Part shown: piece by piece, positions 55,017 through 63,692 of the stretch
How the letters are laid out: every line of letters starts with the position of its first letter
Position numbering within the stretch: position 1 is the stretch's first letter
NCBI RefSeq assembly: GCF_005233845.1
Contig: NZ_SZQL01000001.1
Span: forward strand, 576,062 to 640,061
Source: Ilyomonas limi
GTDB lineage: Bacteria; Bacteroidota; Bacteroidia; Chitinophagales; Chitinophagaceae
DNA: 64,000 nt
Reading direction: 5' to 3'
Notes under the pieces: generated by a model
The model's database searches: none
What the model saw: only the letters and a program-made list of their open reading frames with translations
What the model was told of the DNA's origin: nothing
Program-made: the position numbers and the translations under genes

Positions 55017-56450
55017 TTATAAAACCGTTTCAACATTATATGCTTTATTGATCTGGTAGGGCCACCGTTGTGGGCGCGAGAGCATGGCATTTGCTTCGGC
55101 ATCGTTTATAAATACTTCCTTTTCCGGATCCCAATACAGTTTTCTTTTCAATTTCATAACCGTATGATTGAGCAGGCATACCGAACAGGCACGGTGGCCT
55201 ACTTCAATAGGTGCAATGTTGGGCTGACCAGTAATAATACTTTCCAGCCAGTTGGCGTGATGTTCTTTACTGTCTATTAAATGAATTTCGTTGGGCTGTA
55301 TTTCAGAAGTGAGCAATTTAGGATCACTGGCATCCAATGCTTTGCTGTTCTTGTCTTTTGCCACCGGGTCGGAAGCAGTAACGGAATAGTTGCCGCGGGT
55401 AACGAAAATCCAGCCATCATCACCAATAAATTTTACACCATTGGGATATTCGTTGCTGGCAAGCACTTTCACCCCATTGGCATAAAGGCTTTCTGTTTTA
55501 AAATTGCCATGCACATCCCACAACGCATCCTCCGGCGGCCAATCGGCAGTGCCGGATACTTCTATTGGGCCGGTATGTTCTGTACCCATGCCCCAGTTGG
55601 CAATATCAAAGTGGTGTGCGCCCCAGCCGGTGATCATACCGGCGCCAAACTGTTCGCAACGCAGCCAGCCCGGCCGGGTAAAGCCATTTTGCGGATGCAC
55701 CAGTTTTTCGGTATAAGGCACATAAGGCGTTTGCCCCAGCCATTTTTCAAAGTTCAGATTCGTTGGTATGGGCATCTCCTGCTCTTTAGTGCTTTCTGCA
55801 GGGTTATCAACCGGCAAGCCAACATAAATGGTGTGCAGTTTGCCAAGCCGGCCATTACGCACCAATTCACAAGCTTTTTTAAACTGCGGCATCGAGCGTT
55901 GCTGGCTGCCTATCTGAAAAACAACGCCGGCTTTATACGCTTCATTGCTTAATATACGCCCTTCAGGTATCGTAAGCGATGCCGGCTTTTCCATATACAC
56001 GTGCTTGCCGGCACGTACGGCGTGCACTGCCGGTATTACGTGCCAGTGATCGGGCGTGCAAATGAGTACGGCATCAATATCTTTATCGGCCAGCAACTCC
56101 TGGTAATCATCATACATTTTTGTTCCGTTGTAGGATGATTTGTTTTTTGCCGTATAAAAATCATCTACAAATTTTTTCCCTTGTGCTAATCGGTTTTTAT
56201 CCAGATCACATACCGCTACAATATGCGCGTTGTCCTGCTTGAGGGTGCCGGGCATATCCCACTCACGCGATATTCTGCCGGTGCCGATAACACCTATATT
56301 GATTTTGCCCGAAGGCGCATCTTTGCCTAATACTCTTGCTGGAACGATAAACGGGAAATGAGCTAACAACGTAGCGCCAATGGCTCCTTTTACAGTATTT
56401 TGTAAAAAGCTTCTCCTGGATGTTGATGTTTCTGATATATGAGTACTCAT
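55017..56450 (-). CDS. Gfo/Idh/MocA family oxidoreductase with Tat signal
   Basis: A 477-residue dehydrogenase carrying a twin-arginine signal: SRRSFLQNTVKGAIGATLLA near residue 11, so it is exported folded with its cofactor. The Rossmann motif is INIGVIGTGRISREW, the family motif is HVYMEKPASLT, and the substrate domain holds GWGAHHFDIANWGMGTEH with the conserved His. Periplasmic relatives keep NAD(P) tightly bound and exchange electrons with another sugar or acceptor, or act as glycosidases by transient oxidation. It follows the ThuA gene by 30 bp in the same operon. Confidence 0.9.
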   Translation of the reverse strand: MSTHISETSTSRRSFLQNTVKGAIGATLLAHFPFIVPARVLGKDAPSGKINIGVIGTGRISREWDMPGTLKQDNAHIVAVCDLDKNRLAQGKKFVDDFYTAKNKSSYNGTKMYDDYQELLADKDIDAVLICTPDHWHVIPAVHAVRAGKHVYMEKPASLTIPEGRILSNEAYKAGVVFQIGSQQRSMPQFKKACELVRNGRLGKLHTIYVGLPVDNPAESTKEQEMPIPTNLNFEKWLGQTPYVPYTEKLVHPQNGFTRPGWLRCEQFGAGMITGWGAHHFDIANWGMGTEHTGPIEVSGTADWPPEDALWDVHGNFKTESLYANGVKVLASNEYPNGVKFIGDDGWIFVTRGNYSVTASDPVAKDKNSKALDASDPKLLTSEIQPNEIHLIDSKEHHANWLESIITGQPNIAPIEVGHRACSVCLLNHTVMKLKRKLYWDPEKEVFINDAEANAMLSRPQRWPYQINKAYNVETVL

Positions 56451-56480
56451 CTTTTTTATTTTTAAACAATCAATAAAAAA

Positions 56481-57311
56481 TCAGTAAGGCAACGGATCTT
56501 CGGGCGTTTTTGCATGTGCCTTTGAATAGTCGAGCGGTTTGTTTTGTCCAATAACCCATTGAATGCCGCCCAAGATATGTTGTTGAAAAACAGGATTTTT
56601 GTACGTATCGCTATCGTGCCCTAAGGAGGTGTACCACTGTCTGCCGCCATCCCATTCGTGGCACCATACCGAGGGCGACGAAGCCCCGCCATAAAACGAA
56701 GGTTTATCCTTATCATCCACGCTGCTTAAATCATGCACCAGCAGCACATGCAAATCGGGATTTACTTCTTTAAAAAAATAACATTCATCGTTTGCCTGCC
56801 ACAAAGCCGGCAAGGCAGCAGTGGAAGCATTGTTTTTATCAATGACAATTTCTGTAAAGGGCTGATGCTTTGCATGGCGCAGGAACGAAGCGCCGATCAT
56901 GCGCTTAAACCATGGCCAGTTTCTCTCGGTGCCGGTAGCAGAATGTAGTCCTACAAAGCCGCCACCGGCTTCCACATACCGCATGAGGGCTACTTTTTGC
57001 GCGTCGGTAGTAAAAACGTTGTTGTTGGTGTTATTAAAAACAAGCGCATTGTACTGTTTAAGATTGGCTTCATTAAAGTCCTCCGGATTATCTGAAACAT
57101 CTACTTTAAAACCATGCTGTGCCCCAAGTGCCCTGATTGCTGCCGAAGCTGAAGCAATATTATCGTGCACATAACCAGTACCGTTTTTGGTATATACCAG
57201 CACACGAATATTGCTCCAGTTGAAGTTGTTGCTGCGTGCCGTTTCCTTAGTGCCGGCACAACTCCACAAAACGCTGGCAAATAATATAAATAATAGCTGT
57301 TTTTTTCTCAT
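56481..57311 (-). CDS. ThuA-domain lipoprotein
   Basis: A 276-residue lipoprotein (lipobox LWSC, Cys about 18). The ThuA-like glutamine-amidotransferase-type fold is shown by NIRVLVYTKNGTGYVHDNIAS, the FNNTNNNVFTTDAQKVALMRYVEAGGGFVGLHSA region (in pieces) and the C-terminal VWCHEWDGGRQWYTSLGHD. ThuA proteins were named from trehalose use in rhizobia, where they act with a Gfo/Idh/MocA partner (ThuB) on 3-keto-trehalose. The partner genes here are immediately downstream, which supports a keto-sugar role, though the precise reaction is unknown. Confidence 0.9.
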   Translation of the reverse strand: MRKKQLLFILFASVLWSCAGTKETARSNNFNWSNIRVLVYTKNGTGYVHDNIASASAAIRALGAQHGFKVDVSDNPEDFNEANLKQYNALVFNNTNNNVFTTDAQKVALMRYVEAGGGFVGLHSATGTERNWPWFKRMIGASFLRHAKHQPFTEIVIDKNNASTAALPALWQANDECYFFKEVNPDLHVLLVHDLSSVDDKDKPSFYGGASSPSVWCHEWDGGRQWYTSLGHDSDTYKNPVFQQHILGGIQWVIGQNKPLDYSKAHAKTPEDPLPY

Positions 57312-57352
57312 GGCTTTTAGTGATTCCTATGGTATTCGTTTGTGTTTCAATT

Positions 57353-58606
57353 TCATTTTTTTGAAATAACAATTGCCGGCGGATGAGCAAAACTCTGCCA
57401 GGTTTGCTCGGCCTGCTGCGGCGTTATCGTGTTATCAAAAACAAGCATACGGTATTTCAATACATAGCTTTTACCCGGCGTCAGCAACCAATCGGTATTG
57501 CGCGTGGGACTAAAGCTGAAAAACACATCGCCGCGCCCGTTCATATCTTCGGGCCATACCCGCATCGGCTCCGGAAAGTTGTAATTGGCAGGATAGCTCA
57601 TAAATAAAATACCTGAATGCCCGCGTTGCATATCCCCGTCAATCATACACCAGCGGGCGGTGCTCGCATCGGCCTCTTTGCGCGTTTTACCTTCGGAAGT
57701 AAGCACTTTACTGTTCTTATTGTTCCAGTCTGCTGTAGCCCTGAAGCCAAAGCCGCCATAGCGATATTCTTTCAGCAATACACTGTCGTTGCCGGCGCAG
57801 TTAAGTGTAGAGGTAAAATCCCACAGCCACATTTTATCGCCCACATTATATACCCGCACATCCCACACTTCATTCATAGCTGTCTTCTCGGCAGGCGAGG
57901 TAGCATCGGGCAATGCAATATGTTGCTGCAGGGCTTTAAAACCGCCCCATACGGCACCGGATTCTTTTGCAATAAAATGTTCGAAGCGAACTGTACCTTT
58001 TTTATCCCCCAAATTCCAGAAGTCTACCATTTTTCCCTGAAACAACACATCGGTCCAGGGATTCCAGATGCCCATGTGATGCCGGTGATCGCGCGGATTG
58101 ATTTGCGTAAGAATATTACCGGAAGGTGACCAAAGCGGGTGAATAAAACCGCTGCGCTTGAATGCAGTATCCACACCTGCCGGTGGATAGTGCGTTTTGT
58201 AATTGTATTGCAGCACATTCTTCCCGTTTTCTTTGATGATTAAGGCGTTGCTGTCGTCCACTACGGTAACTGCTTGCTTAATATCTGTCGGGTGCTCTTT
58301 TTGCTCCAGTTTATATTTTCTTATGCCATTACTGCCGGCATCTTCATTCGTTATTAACCACCATAAAAAACGATGATAGCCATGTTCAATTTGAAAGGGC
58401 ACCGGTATGTTTTTACCGGCAGTTATTTCTATAAGCGTTAAGGAAGAATCAGTCACATAAGTTAATGGGTCAAGATCAACATACACGGGCACTCCTACGG
58501 TATTACCATGATTGGTGAGCGTAAAAGTAGCTATTGGCTGTGCAGACAGGTTATTGCCGGTAAGCAGTAAAAATATAGTCAGCCACAAAGGCGTGTATTT
58601 CATCAT
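57353..58606 (-). CDS. PmoA-like (DUF6807) family protein
   Basis: A 417-residue secreted protein. The ATG at 58606 is used; a TTG three codons upstream is less likely. Signal peptide to about residue 22 (NNLSAQ). The body contains RSGFIHPLWSPSGNILTQINPRDHRHHMGIWNPW, read in pieces, the hallmark 'HPLW.P.G...P.DHRHH.G.W' of the DUF6807/PmoA family, whose several His residues look like a metal or catalytic site. Despite the PmoA label it is unrelated to methane monooxygenase function. Such proteins regularly accompany Gfo/Idh/MocA and ThuA genes in Bacteroidota. It is the first gene of the minus-strand operon, just downstream of the palindromic operator. Confidence 0.85.
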   Translation of the reverse strand: MMKYTPLWLTIFLLLTGNNLSAQPIATFTLTNHGNTVGVPVYVDLDPLTYVTDSSLTLIEITAGKNIPVPFQIEHGYHRFLWWLITNEDAGSNGIRKYKLEQKEHPTDIKQAVTVVDDSNALIIKENGKNVLQYNYKTHYPPAGVDTAFKRSGFIHPLWSPSGNILTQINPRDHRHHMGIWNPWTDVLFQGKMVDFWNLGDKKGTVRFEHFIAKESGAVWGGFKALQQHIALPDATSPAEKTAMNEVWDVRVYNVGDKMWLWDFTSTLNCAGNDSVLLKEYRYGGFGFRATADWNNKNSKVLTSEGKTRKEADASTARWCMIDGDMQRGHSGILFMSYPANYNFPEPMRVWPEDMNGRGDVFFSFSPTRNTDWLLTPGKSYVLKYRMLVFDNTITPQQAEQTWQSFAHPPAIVISKK

Positions 58607-58699
58607 AAGCTGCAATCGTAAAACAGTTTCTTATTTGGATAAAAATAGAAAGTGTAAGGCTACTCAACAACAGTGCTTGCAAATGCCGTTTAATGGTTA

Positions 58700-58733
58700 T
58701 TATTGCAATCGTTACCGGTAACGATTGCAATAA
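58700..58733. promoter_or_regulatory. 34-bp perfect palindromic operator, LacI-type
   Basis: Arms 58700-58716 and 58717-58733 are exact complements (ttattgcaatcgttacc and its complement, centre cc|gg). It lies between the divergent PmoA-like operon (start 58606) and the LacI-family gene (start 58968), the classical place for a LacI/GalR binding site. A half-site-like 'gcaatcgtaaaac' recurs at 58612-58624, next to the PmoA start. The remainder of 58616-58967 is AT-rich with a short tandem 'taccgcagca' doublet near 58837-58856. Confidence 0.8.
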
Positions 58734-58967
58734 ATTTGTTTAACTAAATTCGTAAAAAATTTAGTAACTGTTTAATATGGATCCTATATCAGTAGATTTT
58801 AAAACGATTGTATATGCTGATATTACCAGAAAAATACCGCAGCATACCGCAGCATAAAAAACGATTAGTAGCCTGTTAAGAACGCTTGCTACACAACAGC
58901 ATCTTTAATTTGTTTAGTACAAGACGACAAACAATATCATCTATACTCAGTTCTTATAAATGTTAAT

Positions 58968-60014
58968 ATGAATAATCAGCACCAAATCACATTAAAAGAT
59001 ATTGCACAACAGCTTAAACTATCAGTTTCTACCGTATCAAGAGCACTGAAAGGCAGTACCGATATCAATGCAGAAACATCGAAGCAGGTATTAGCTTTGG
59101 CAGAAGAGCTCAAGTATAGCCCGAACCCTATTGCGCTTTCTCTAAAAGATAAAAAGACTAAAGTAATTGGCGTAATGGTGCAGGAAATAGCCAATAACTA
59201 CTGCTCTGCGGTGATTGCAGGTATTGAGAACTTTGCCTGTAAAATGGGCTACCAGACAATTATTTCTCAAAGCCATGAAAAATATGAGACAGAAGTACAG
59301 AATACCCGCTTGCTGGCTTCGCGACGTATAGATGGATTGATTATCAGTATATCGAACGAAACCAGGAATACCGACCACCTACAGGAGTTAATAGATAAAG
59401 GCATACCAGTGGTAATGTTTGACCGTGTAAGTAATGCCATAGCCACGCATAAAGTGATTGTGGATGATTACAGGGGAGCTTTTGAGGCTACCTGCCAGTT
59501 GATAGAGCAAGGATATGAAAACATTGCCCATATAACTATTTCAAAACATTTGCTGATCACCCAAAACAGGCTAAGGGGATTTACCGATGCCTTGCGGACG
59601 CACCAACTGCCGGTAAGAAGCGAATGGATTCTTCACTGCGATTTTAATACAGAAGCAACTGAAAATAAAATCCGCCACTTATTCTGCAGTACTAAGCGCC
59701 CCGATGCAGTGTTGCTATCTGTAGAGCGATTATCAATAACATGCCTCAAGGTACTACGAGAATTGGAACTGCAGGTGCCGGATGATGTTGCACTTTCAAG
59801 TTTTTCGGATAATCCGCTCAGCCCTTTCTTAAACCCGGCTTTGACTTCTGTTTGCCAACCCACCTTTGCTATGGGACAACTTGCGGTAGAATTATTAATT
59901 GAGTTGATTGAAAGTAAGCAAATAATAAAAGAGTATAAAACCGTTCAGATGAAAACAACACTGCATGTGCATGAATCTTCGCTGCGAAAAGCTGTTGCTG
60001 TTGGAGAGAAATAG
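58968..60014 (+). CDS. LacI/GalR family transcriptional regulator
   Basis: A 348-residue repressor. The helix-turn-helix is TLKDIAQQLKLSVSTVSRAL (residues about 8-27) followed by the hinge region (LALAEELKYSPNPIALSLK). The sugar-binding domain follows: IGVMVQEIANNYCSAVIAGIE, RIDGLIIS, GIPVVMFDRV, and RPDAVLLSVERLS, with a final SVCQPTFAMGQLAVELLIELIE, all read in pieces. It is divergent from the sugar operon with a 34-bp palindrome between them, so it most likely represses that operon and its own gene until the inducing sugar binds. Confidence 0.93.
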   Translation: MNNQHQITLKDIAQQLKLSVSTVSRALKGSTDINAETSKQVLALAEELKYSPNPIALSLKDKKTKVIGVMVQEIANNYCSAVIAGIENFACKMGYQTIISQSHEKYETEVQNTRLLASRRIDGLIISISNETRNTDHLQELIDKGIPVVMFDRVSNAIATHKVIVDDYRGAFEATCQLIEQGYENIAHITISKHLLITQNRLRGFTDALRTHQLPVRSEWILHCDFNTEATENKIRHLFCSTKRPDAVLLSVERLSITCLKVLRELELQVPDDVALSSFSDNPLSPFLNPALTSVCQPTFAMGQLAVELLIELIESKQIIKEYKTVQMKTTLHVHESSLRKAVAVGEK

Positions 60015-60096
60015 TTTGAATAGTGGCGCTCCCTATTGGATAAGCAAAGCTTTCGGTTACGAGAGTAAGCGCCGGAGAATACTTGTTTTTGAATAG

Positions 60097-60310
60097 CTAA
60101 TAAATACCTCCATTAGAATTGTCCTCATCGGTATTGAATAAAGCGTTATTGAGTTTATCGGTAGTTTTTTCACCTGCTAGGTATACTTTATGGTAGTGCC
60201 GCATGCCATTGATAAGAAAGTTGTTAAAAGGAGCTTTACTAATGTATGATTTATCTAAAGGTTTTGCAAAGGTTGTTACTATATGCACCGTATCTCTCGT
60301 TTGGCCTGAT
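60097..60310 (-). pseudogene. Fragment of an LruC-type (DUF4842) domain gene
   Basis: Reading leftwards from about 60310 gives RDTVHIVTTFAKPLDKSY, KAPFNNFLING and KVYLAGEKTTDKLNNALFNTD. This is the pattern of LruC-type C-terminal domains (DTVHV, P..PF..N, VHL....PTDL.N..LFGT.DD) of Bacteroidota surface proteins. It has no start codon of its own and runs into a stop at 60097 before the domain would end. Short remnant; assignment is from remembered motifs. Confidence 0.4.
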
Positions 60311-60494
60311 CTACATTAACGTGAGTTTGGAGTCTTTATATATCAATTTTTAATAGTTGAGTTTGATTTAAAGCTGTTAATGAGTCATTTAACAAGCTGT
60401 TTTATTGCCTTGAAAACTCCAGAATTAAGTTTTAGCTCAATTGAATCGATCTGTCTTTCTAACATTTTGGGTTATTATTCAGAACACCCCGAAC

Positions 60495-60751
60495 TCACAT
60501 TACATTAATGTAATAAGAATAAACGTAGTAGCGCAGCAATTCTTCATGATTATCAAAAGGAATAATTACAGCACTTGGCCAATTATCTTCAAATGCTTGG
60601 GGTGCCCACTGTCCGGAAGCAGAATAATTTGCATACGATACCACCAGTGGTATAACACCCCCTCCGAAGAATAGCCGGACGCGGAATGTTCTTTACGACA
60701 CGAAGTACATAAGAATAAAGCAGTTAAAATTTCCAGAAATATGAATTTCAT
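60495..60751 (-). pseudogene. Small lipoprotein gene with a frameshift in a C-run
   Basis: The ATG at 60751 starts MKFIFLEILTALFLCTSCRKE, a clear lipoprotein signal with Cys at residue 18. The frame then breaks within a run of five C (60658-60662, G on the coding strand). In the neighbouring frame a coherent sequence follows, VVSYANYSASGQWAPQAFED and NWPSAVIIPFDNHEELLRYY, to a TGA at 60495-60497. Together they would make a lipoprotein of about 85 residues. Either the gene is a recent pseudogene, or the homopolymer is miscalled or slips. The family is not recognised. Confidence 0.55.
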
Positions 60752-60985
60752 AAAAGTTTATTTTTACTATACTACTTTTATCAATAAGAGTATAACATAA
60801 GCAGGTAAGTAAGCTTTTAAAGAGAAAAGATCTGTAGAAAAAATTACAATTTTTGCGCACCCCTTATAAATAATTAAATAGAGATATGAAAAGTTAAAAA
60901 CAGTCCTCTTCGTTTGCTTCAGCTGAAGAAAGGGCGCAACTTATAAAGTTTATGCACCTTGTAGATAAAAACTACAATAAGCGAC

Positions 60986-61117
60986 TTAGCGTGTCCAAAC
61001 TACAATCATCAAAGTGTATATGGCTAACAGCACAAACAGTATCTGCAAAGGGTAGAAAGTAGTATTATATTTTCTGAATACTTCTACAAATTCTTCACTG
61101 GTAAAAGGAAGTTCCAT
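60986..61117 (-). pseudogene. N-terminal fragment of a DUF6064-like membrane protein
   Basis: A 43-residue frame from ATG 61117: MELPFTSEEFVEVFRKYNTT, followed by YPLQILFVLLAIYTLMIVV and a stop. The opening 'LPFT.E.F..VF..YN....P.Q' and the first membrane helix match my memory of DUF6064 proteins, which are several times longer. Nothing downstream continues the protein, so it is truncated. Confidence 0.5.
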
Positions 61118-61147
61118 AATAAAATTACTTACTTTTAGGAATGAACT

Positions 61148-61854
61148 TTATAGTGCCTGCCCTTTTAAATTTTGAATGGTATCAGGAAGCTTGTTTTTTT
61201 CTTTACTGTTAGGAAAGTTGTGTTGCCCTTTTGCTTTGTAGTTCTTTTTAAACAGTATGGCAAGCAAAAGCATTGAAAGCGGTGCGGTAATACCCCAGGG
61301 AAAGCCAAGCACTAACAAGTTGTAAGAGTAATCAGGATAGAAATATATAATAGCAATCAGTGGAGTCATTAGCGCGTTAGCTAAAAAGGATATACGCAGC
61401 CAACGTTGAAATCCTTTCTTTTTAAAAACAGGAATAGCAAACAAGGTTGCCAAACCCATAAATATGTATCCCAGTGCATCAAAATTCCAAAATAGAGAGT
61501 GGGGTGTTTGCTGCAGAATACGCACTTCGTCTAAAGAACCCCTAAGCGTCATAGGAATGACTGTTGCTAACTGCACTACATAATTTGAAGTTACAAATAC
61601 AGCGTATAAAGTGGTGAATAAGAGTGCTGCATGACTCCAGAATTTCTTTCCATCAGGAGTTATGTAGTGTAAGGCAAGCATTTCCAAAATAAAAGGATGA
61701 CAATACAAAGCGACGTGCTGTAGATGAGTATTTCGTCTGTTGGATAAATAAGCGCATCATAGAGTTGTAACACCTGAACTATACAATAGGCGATTGTTGC
61801 AGTAAAGGCAATAAGTCCTGCTCCAAAACCTATTTTATTAACAATGTTGTTCAT
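61148..61854 (-). pseudogene. Multi-pass membrane protein of unknown function, single frameshift
   Basis: The first half starts at ATG 61854 (MNNIVNKIGFGAGLIAF) and reads to STSLCIVI. At about 61692 the frame must shift by one base to continue as PFILEMLALHYITPDGKKFW, then ALLFTTLYAVFVTSNYVVQ, WNFDALGYIFMGLATLFAI and WGITAPLSMLLLAILF, to a stop at 61148. The joined protein would have about 230 residues and six or seven membrane helices. I do not recognise a named family. The single lesion could be a recent mutation or a sequence error. Confidence 0.7.
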
Positions 61855-62009
61855 TATCTTCCGTTTAAATAAAGGTATTTTAGACCTTATAGTCTTCCTA
61901 TGATTTGTGTAAGTGGTAAGTGTGATATTGGTCATGCTGGCTTAAATACAAGTTATATATGTAAATCAAGACTTTAGCTGCTTCAAAAGTCCTGGTATAT
62001 GAAAATCAA

Positions 62010-62153
62010 AGCTCACCCATAGCTTACGCCATAAGTTGCGGGCGTTGGCTTATGGAAGCTTATTGAAAACGGGCAAAAACTACAATTTGCAAGTTGCTGA
62101 AAATCAATTCTTCAAATTGTAGTTTTACAGAAGCGCGCTTAAAAGAGTGAGCT
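62010..62153. repeat. Nested inverted repeats
   Basis: Outer arms are agctcac (62010-62016) and gtgagct (62147-62153). An inner perfect 14-bp pair, aaaactacaatttg (62076-62089) and its complement (62113-62126), flanks a 23-nt loop. A further imperfect pair occurs at 62021-62035 and 62049-62060. The whole 144 bp could fold into one branched structure. It is gene-free and adjoins the left direct repeat. Confidence 0.5.
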
Positions 62154-62207
62154 GAAGATGATTCTCCCGAATCATTTTCAGCTATACAGCTTTGCTCCTA
62201 ACGTAAG

Positions 62208-62402
62208 CTTCCGCTTTCATAATTACAGATTAGTTGTGCTCTTACAAATGCGCTGCATTACCCTCTGGAAGATCAGCATAAATGAACACCCTGGTTATAT
62301 TGCTTTAACTACCGTCCAACTCGTATATTACTAAATTGAAGATTATCAGTAGCCAGGTTTAACACCTGTCTCCTATAACAGCATAAATTTACGCGTTAGC
62401 GG
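62208..62402 (+). repeat. Left diverged direct repeat flanking the DUF2975/XRE pair
   Basis: It shares an order of conserved blocks with 63504-63681: 'attacagattag', 'cttacaa.tgc.ctgca', 'at.actaaa', 'tcagtag.cag' and a closing 'tttacg.gttagc'. The copies are clearly related but diverged, with small indels. The remainder of 61855-62559 holds the nested inverted repeats (62010-62153) and an AT-rich promoter region before 62560. Confidence 0.6.
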
Positions 62403-62559
62403 TCGTTGTAACGGACAACCCAACTAATCCTAACTGTCTGACAACTCAGGATAAAAAAGGCGTTTACTTTCGTAATACTTTATAAAACACTAATTTTTTA
62501 TTGTTTATCAATAATTATTTATTATGTTTGCCGTATAAAATAAATTCATAAAAATCCTT

Positions 62560-63039
62560 ATGAAAAGTATTTCAATAGTATTCCTTCAGGCAGTCATCGT
62601 GCTTATCGGCATTGTAGCACTTGCTATTTTACTTTGGGTTCCCTTAACTGAGGGAAGAGCCGCAAACTTAGACTTGTTCAGCATTTACTTTGACCCGTTC
62701 ATCTTGTATGGATACGCAGCATCCATCGCTTTTTTTATTGCATTGTACAAGACGTTCAAATTACTTGGATACATCGGACAAAATAAAGTTTTCTCTTCAA
62801 ACGCTGTTAAGACTTTAAAGAGTATAAAGTATTGTGCGATCGTACTAAGTATTTTAATTGTGTTAGCGGGACTATACATAAGACTATTTCACAATAAAGA
62901 AGACGATCCTGCGGGTTTTATTGCCATTTGTATCGTTACTACTTTTGTTTCTATTGTAGTTGCAACTGCTGCGGCAATATTTGAAAAACTCTTGCAAAAT
63001 GCCATAGATATGAAATCTGAAAATGACTTAACAATTTAA
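62560..63039 (+). CDS. DUF2975 membrane protein
   Basis: A 159-residue protein with four hydrophobic helices (at about 8-28, 47-65, 87-107 and 120-142). The DUF2975 pattern, in which helix 2 is followed by LLGYIGQNKVFSSNAVKTLK (reading 'n..FS..n...lk.I..'), is clear. These proteins are almost always paired with a small XRE regulator, here 3 bp downstream, and are thought to work together, perhaps as sensor and transcription factor; the signal is unknown. The pair is enclosed by diverged direct repeats and looks like an inserted module. Confidence 0.85.
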   Translation: MKSISIVFLQAVIVLIGIVALAILLWVPLTEGRAANLDLFSIYFDPFILYGYAASIAFFIALYKTFKLLGYIGQNKVFSSNAVKTLKSIKYCAIVLSILIVLAGLYIRLFHNKEDDPAGFIAICIVTTFVSIVVATAAAIFEKLLQNAIDMKSENDLTI

Positions 63040-63042
63040 GCT

Positions 63043-63270
63043 ATGCCAATTATTGTAAACTTAGACGTGATGATGGCAAAGCGAAAAATTTCATTGAATG
63101 AGCTTTCTGAAAGAGTTGATTTGACATTATCTAACCTTTCTATCTTAAAGACAGGGAAGGCGAAAGCAATACGCTTTAGCACCTTAGAGGCAATTTGTAA
63201 AGCATTAGACTGCCAACCAGGTGACATCTTGGAATATGTAAATGACGAAAAAAGAGCAACGAACCGCTAA
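63043..63270 (+). CDS. XRE-family (YozG-like) small helix-turn-helix regulator
   Basis: A 75-residue protein consisting of one Cro/C1-type helix-turn-helix: MAKRKISLNELSERVDLTLS, NLSILKTGKAKAIRFSTLEA and ICKALDCQPGDILEY. The 'CQPGDILEY' ending is typical of the YozG-like partners of DUF2975 proteins. It starts 3 bp after the DUF2975 stop, so the two are translationally coupled. Confidence 0.9.
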   Translation: MPIIVNLDVMMAKRKISLNELSERVDLTLSNLSILKTGKAKAIRFSTLEAICKALDCQPGDILEYVNDEKRATNR

Positions 63271-63285
63271 CAGGCGGTTTTCTTT
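63262..63285 (+). terminator. Intrinsic terminator overlapping the XRE stop codon
   Basis: Stem aaccgc (63262-63267) with gcggtt (63274-63279) around a 6-nt loop, followed by tttctttcc. The stop codon of the regulator lies in the loop. Confidence 0.6.
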
Positions 63286-63503
63286 CCCGCAGGTCTCCAA
63301 AGCCAGCTGTGCGTAAGCCATGAGACATTGTGGCGGTTGTACATAAAGGTAAGCCGCTTTATATCTTTACCCTACTGTAATGTCCACGTTCTGCTAAGTG
63401 TTAGCACAGCGCACCCGACTAAGCGAAGTGTGTCACTTGGCTTATTTTTTATAAGGTTTGCAACTGCAGGGTATCTGGGCAAAGTTTCACTCACTAACTC
63501 AGG

Positions 63504-63681
63504 CATCCACTTCCATCATTACAGATTAGCTATGCACTTACAAGTGCACTGCACCAGCCTTTGCCTGGAGGTTGTATTGATGCAACTATAATCTAAGTTG
63601 TATAATACTAAACTATTGAATTTCAGTAGTCAGCTTCAATCGTCTATTTCATCTAATTGCATATAATTTACGTGTTAGCAG
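63504..63681 (+). repeat. Right diverged direct repeat flanking the DUF2975/XRE pair
   Basis: Counterpart of 62208-62402, ending in acgtgttagc as the left copy ends in acgcgttagc. From 63286 to 63503 there is no gene; one small hairpin (tgctaa/ttagca at 63392-63406) is the only structure seen. The IS6 fragment begins 12 bp after this repeat. Confidence 0.6.
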
Positions 63682-63692
63682 TAATTTTTTGG

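Noticed and set aside
55281..55952. 223-codon open frame opposite the Tat-exported oxidoreductase
   Set aside because: Antisense shadow of a confidently identified gene; no recognisable motif.
58835..58856. Tandem 'taccgcagca' doublet
   Set aside because: Only two units; too short to distinguish from chance or a minor promoter feature.
62208..63681. True integron cassette array with attC sites
   Set aside because: No integrase in view and the repeat core does not match the attC consensus; kept only as a repeat-flanked module.
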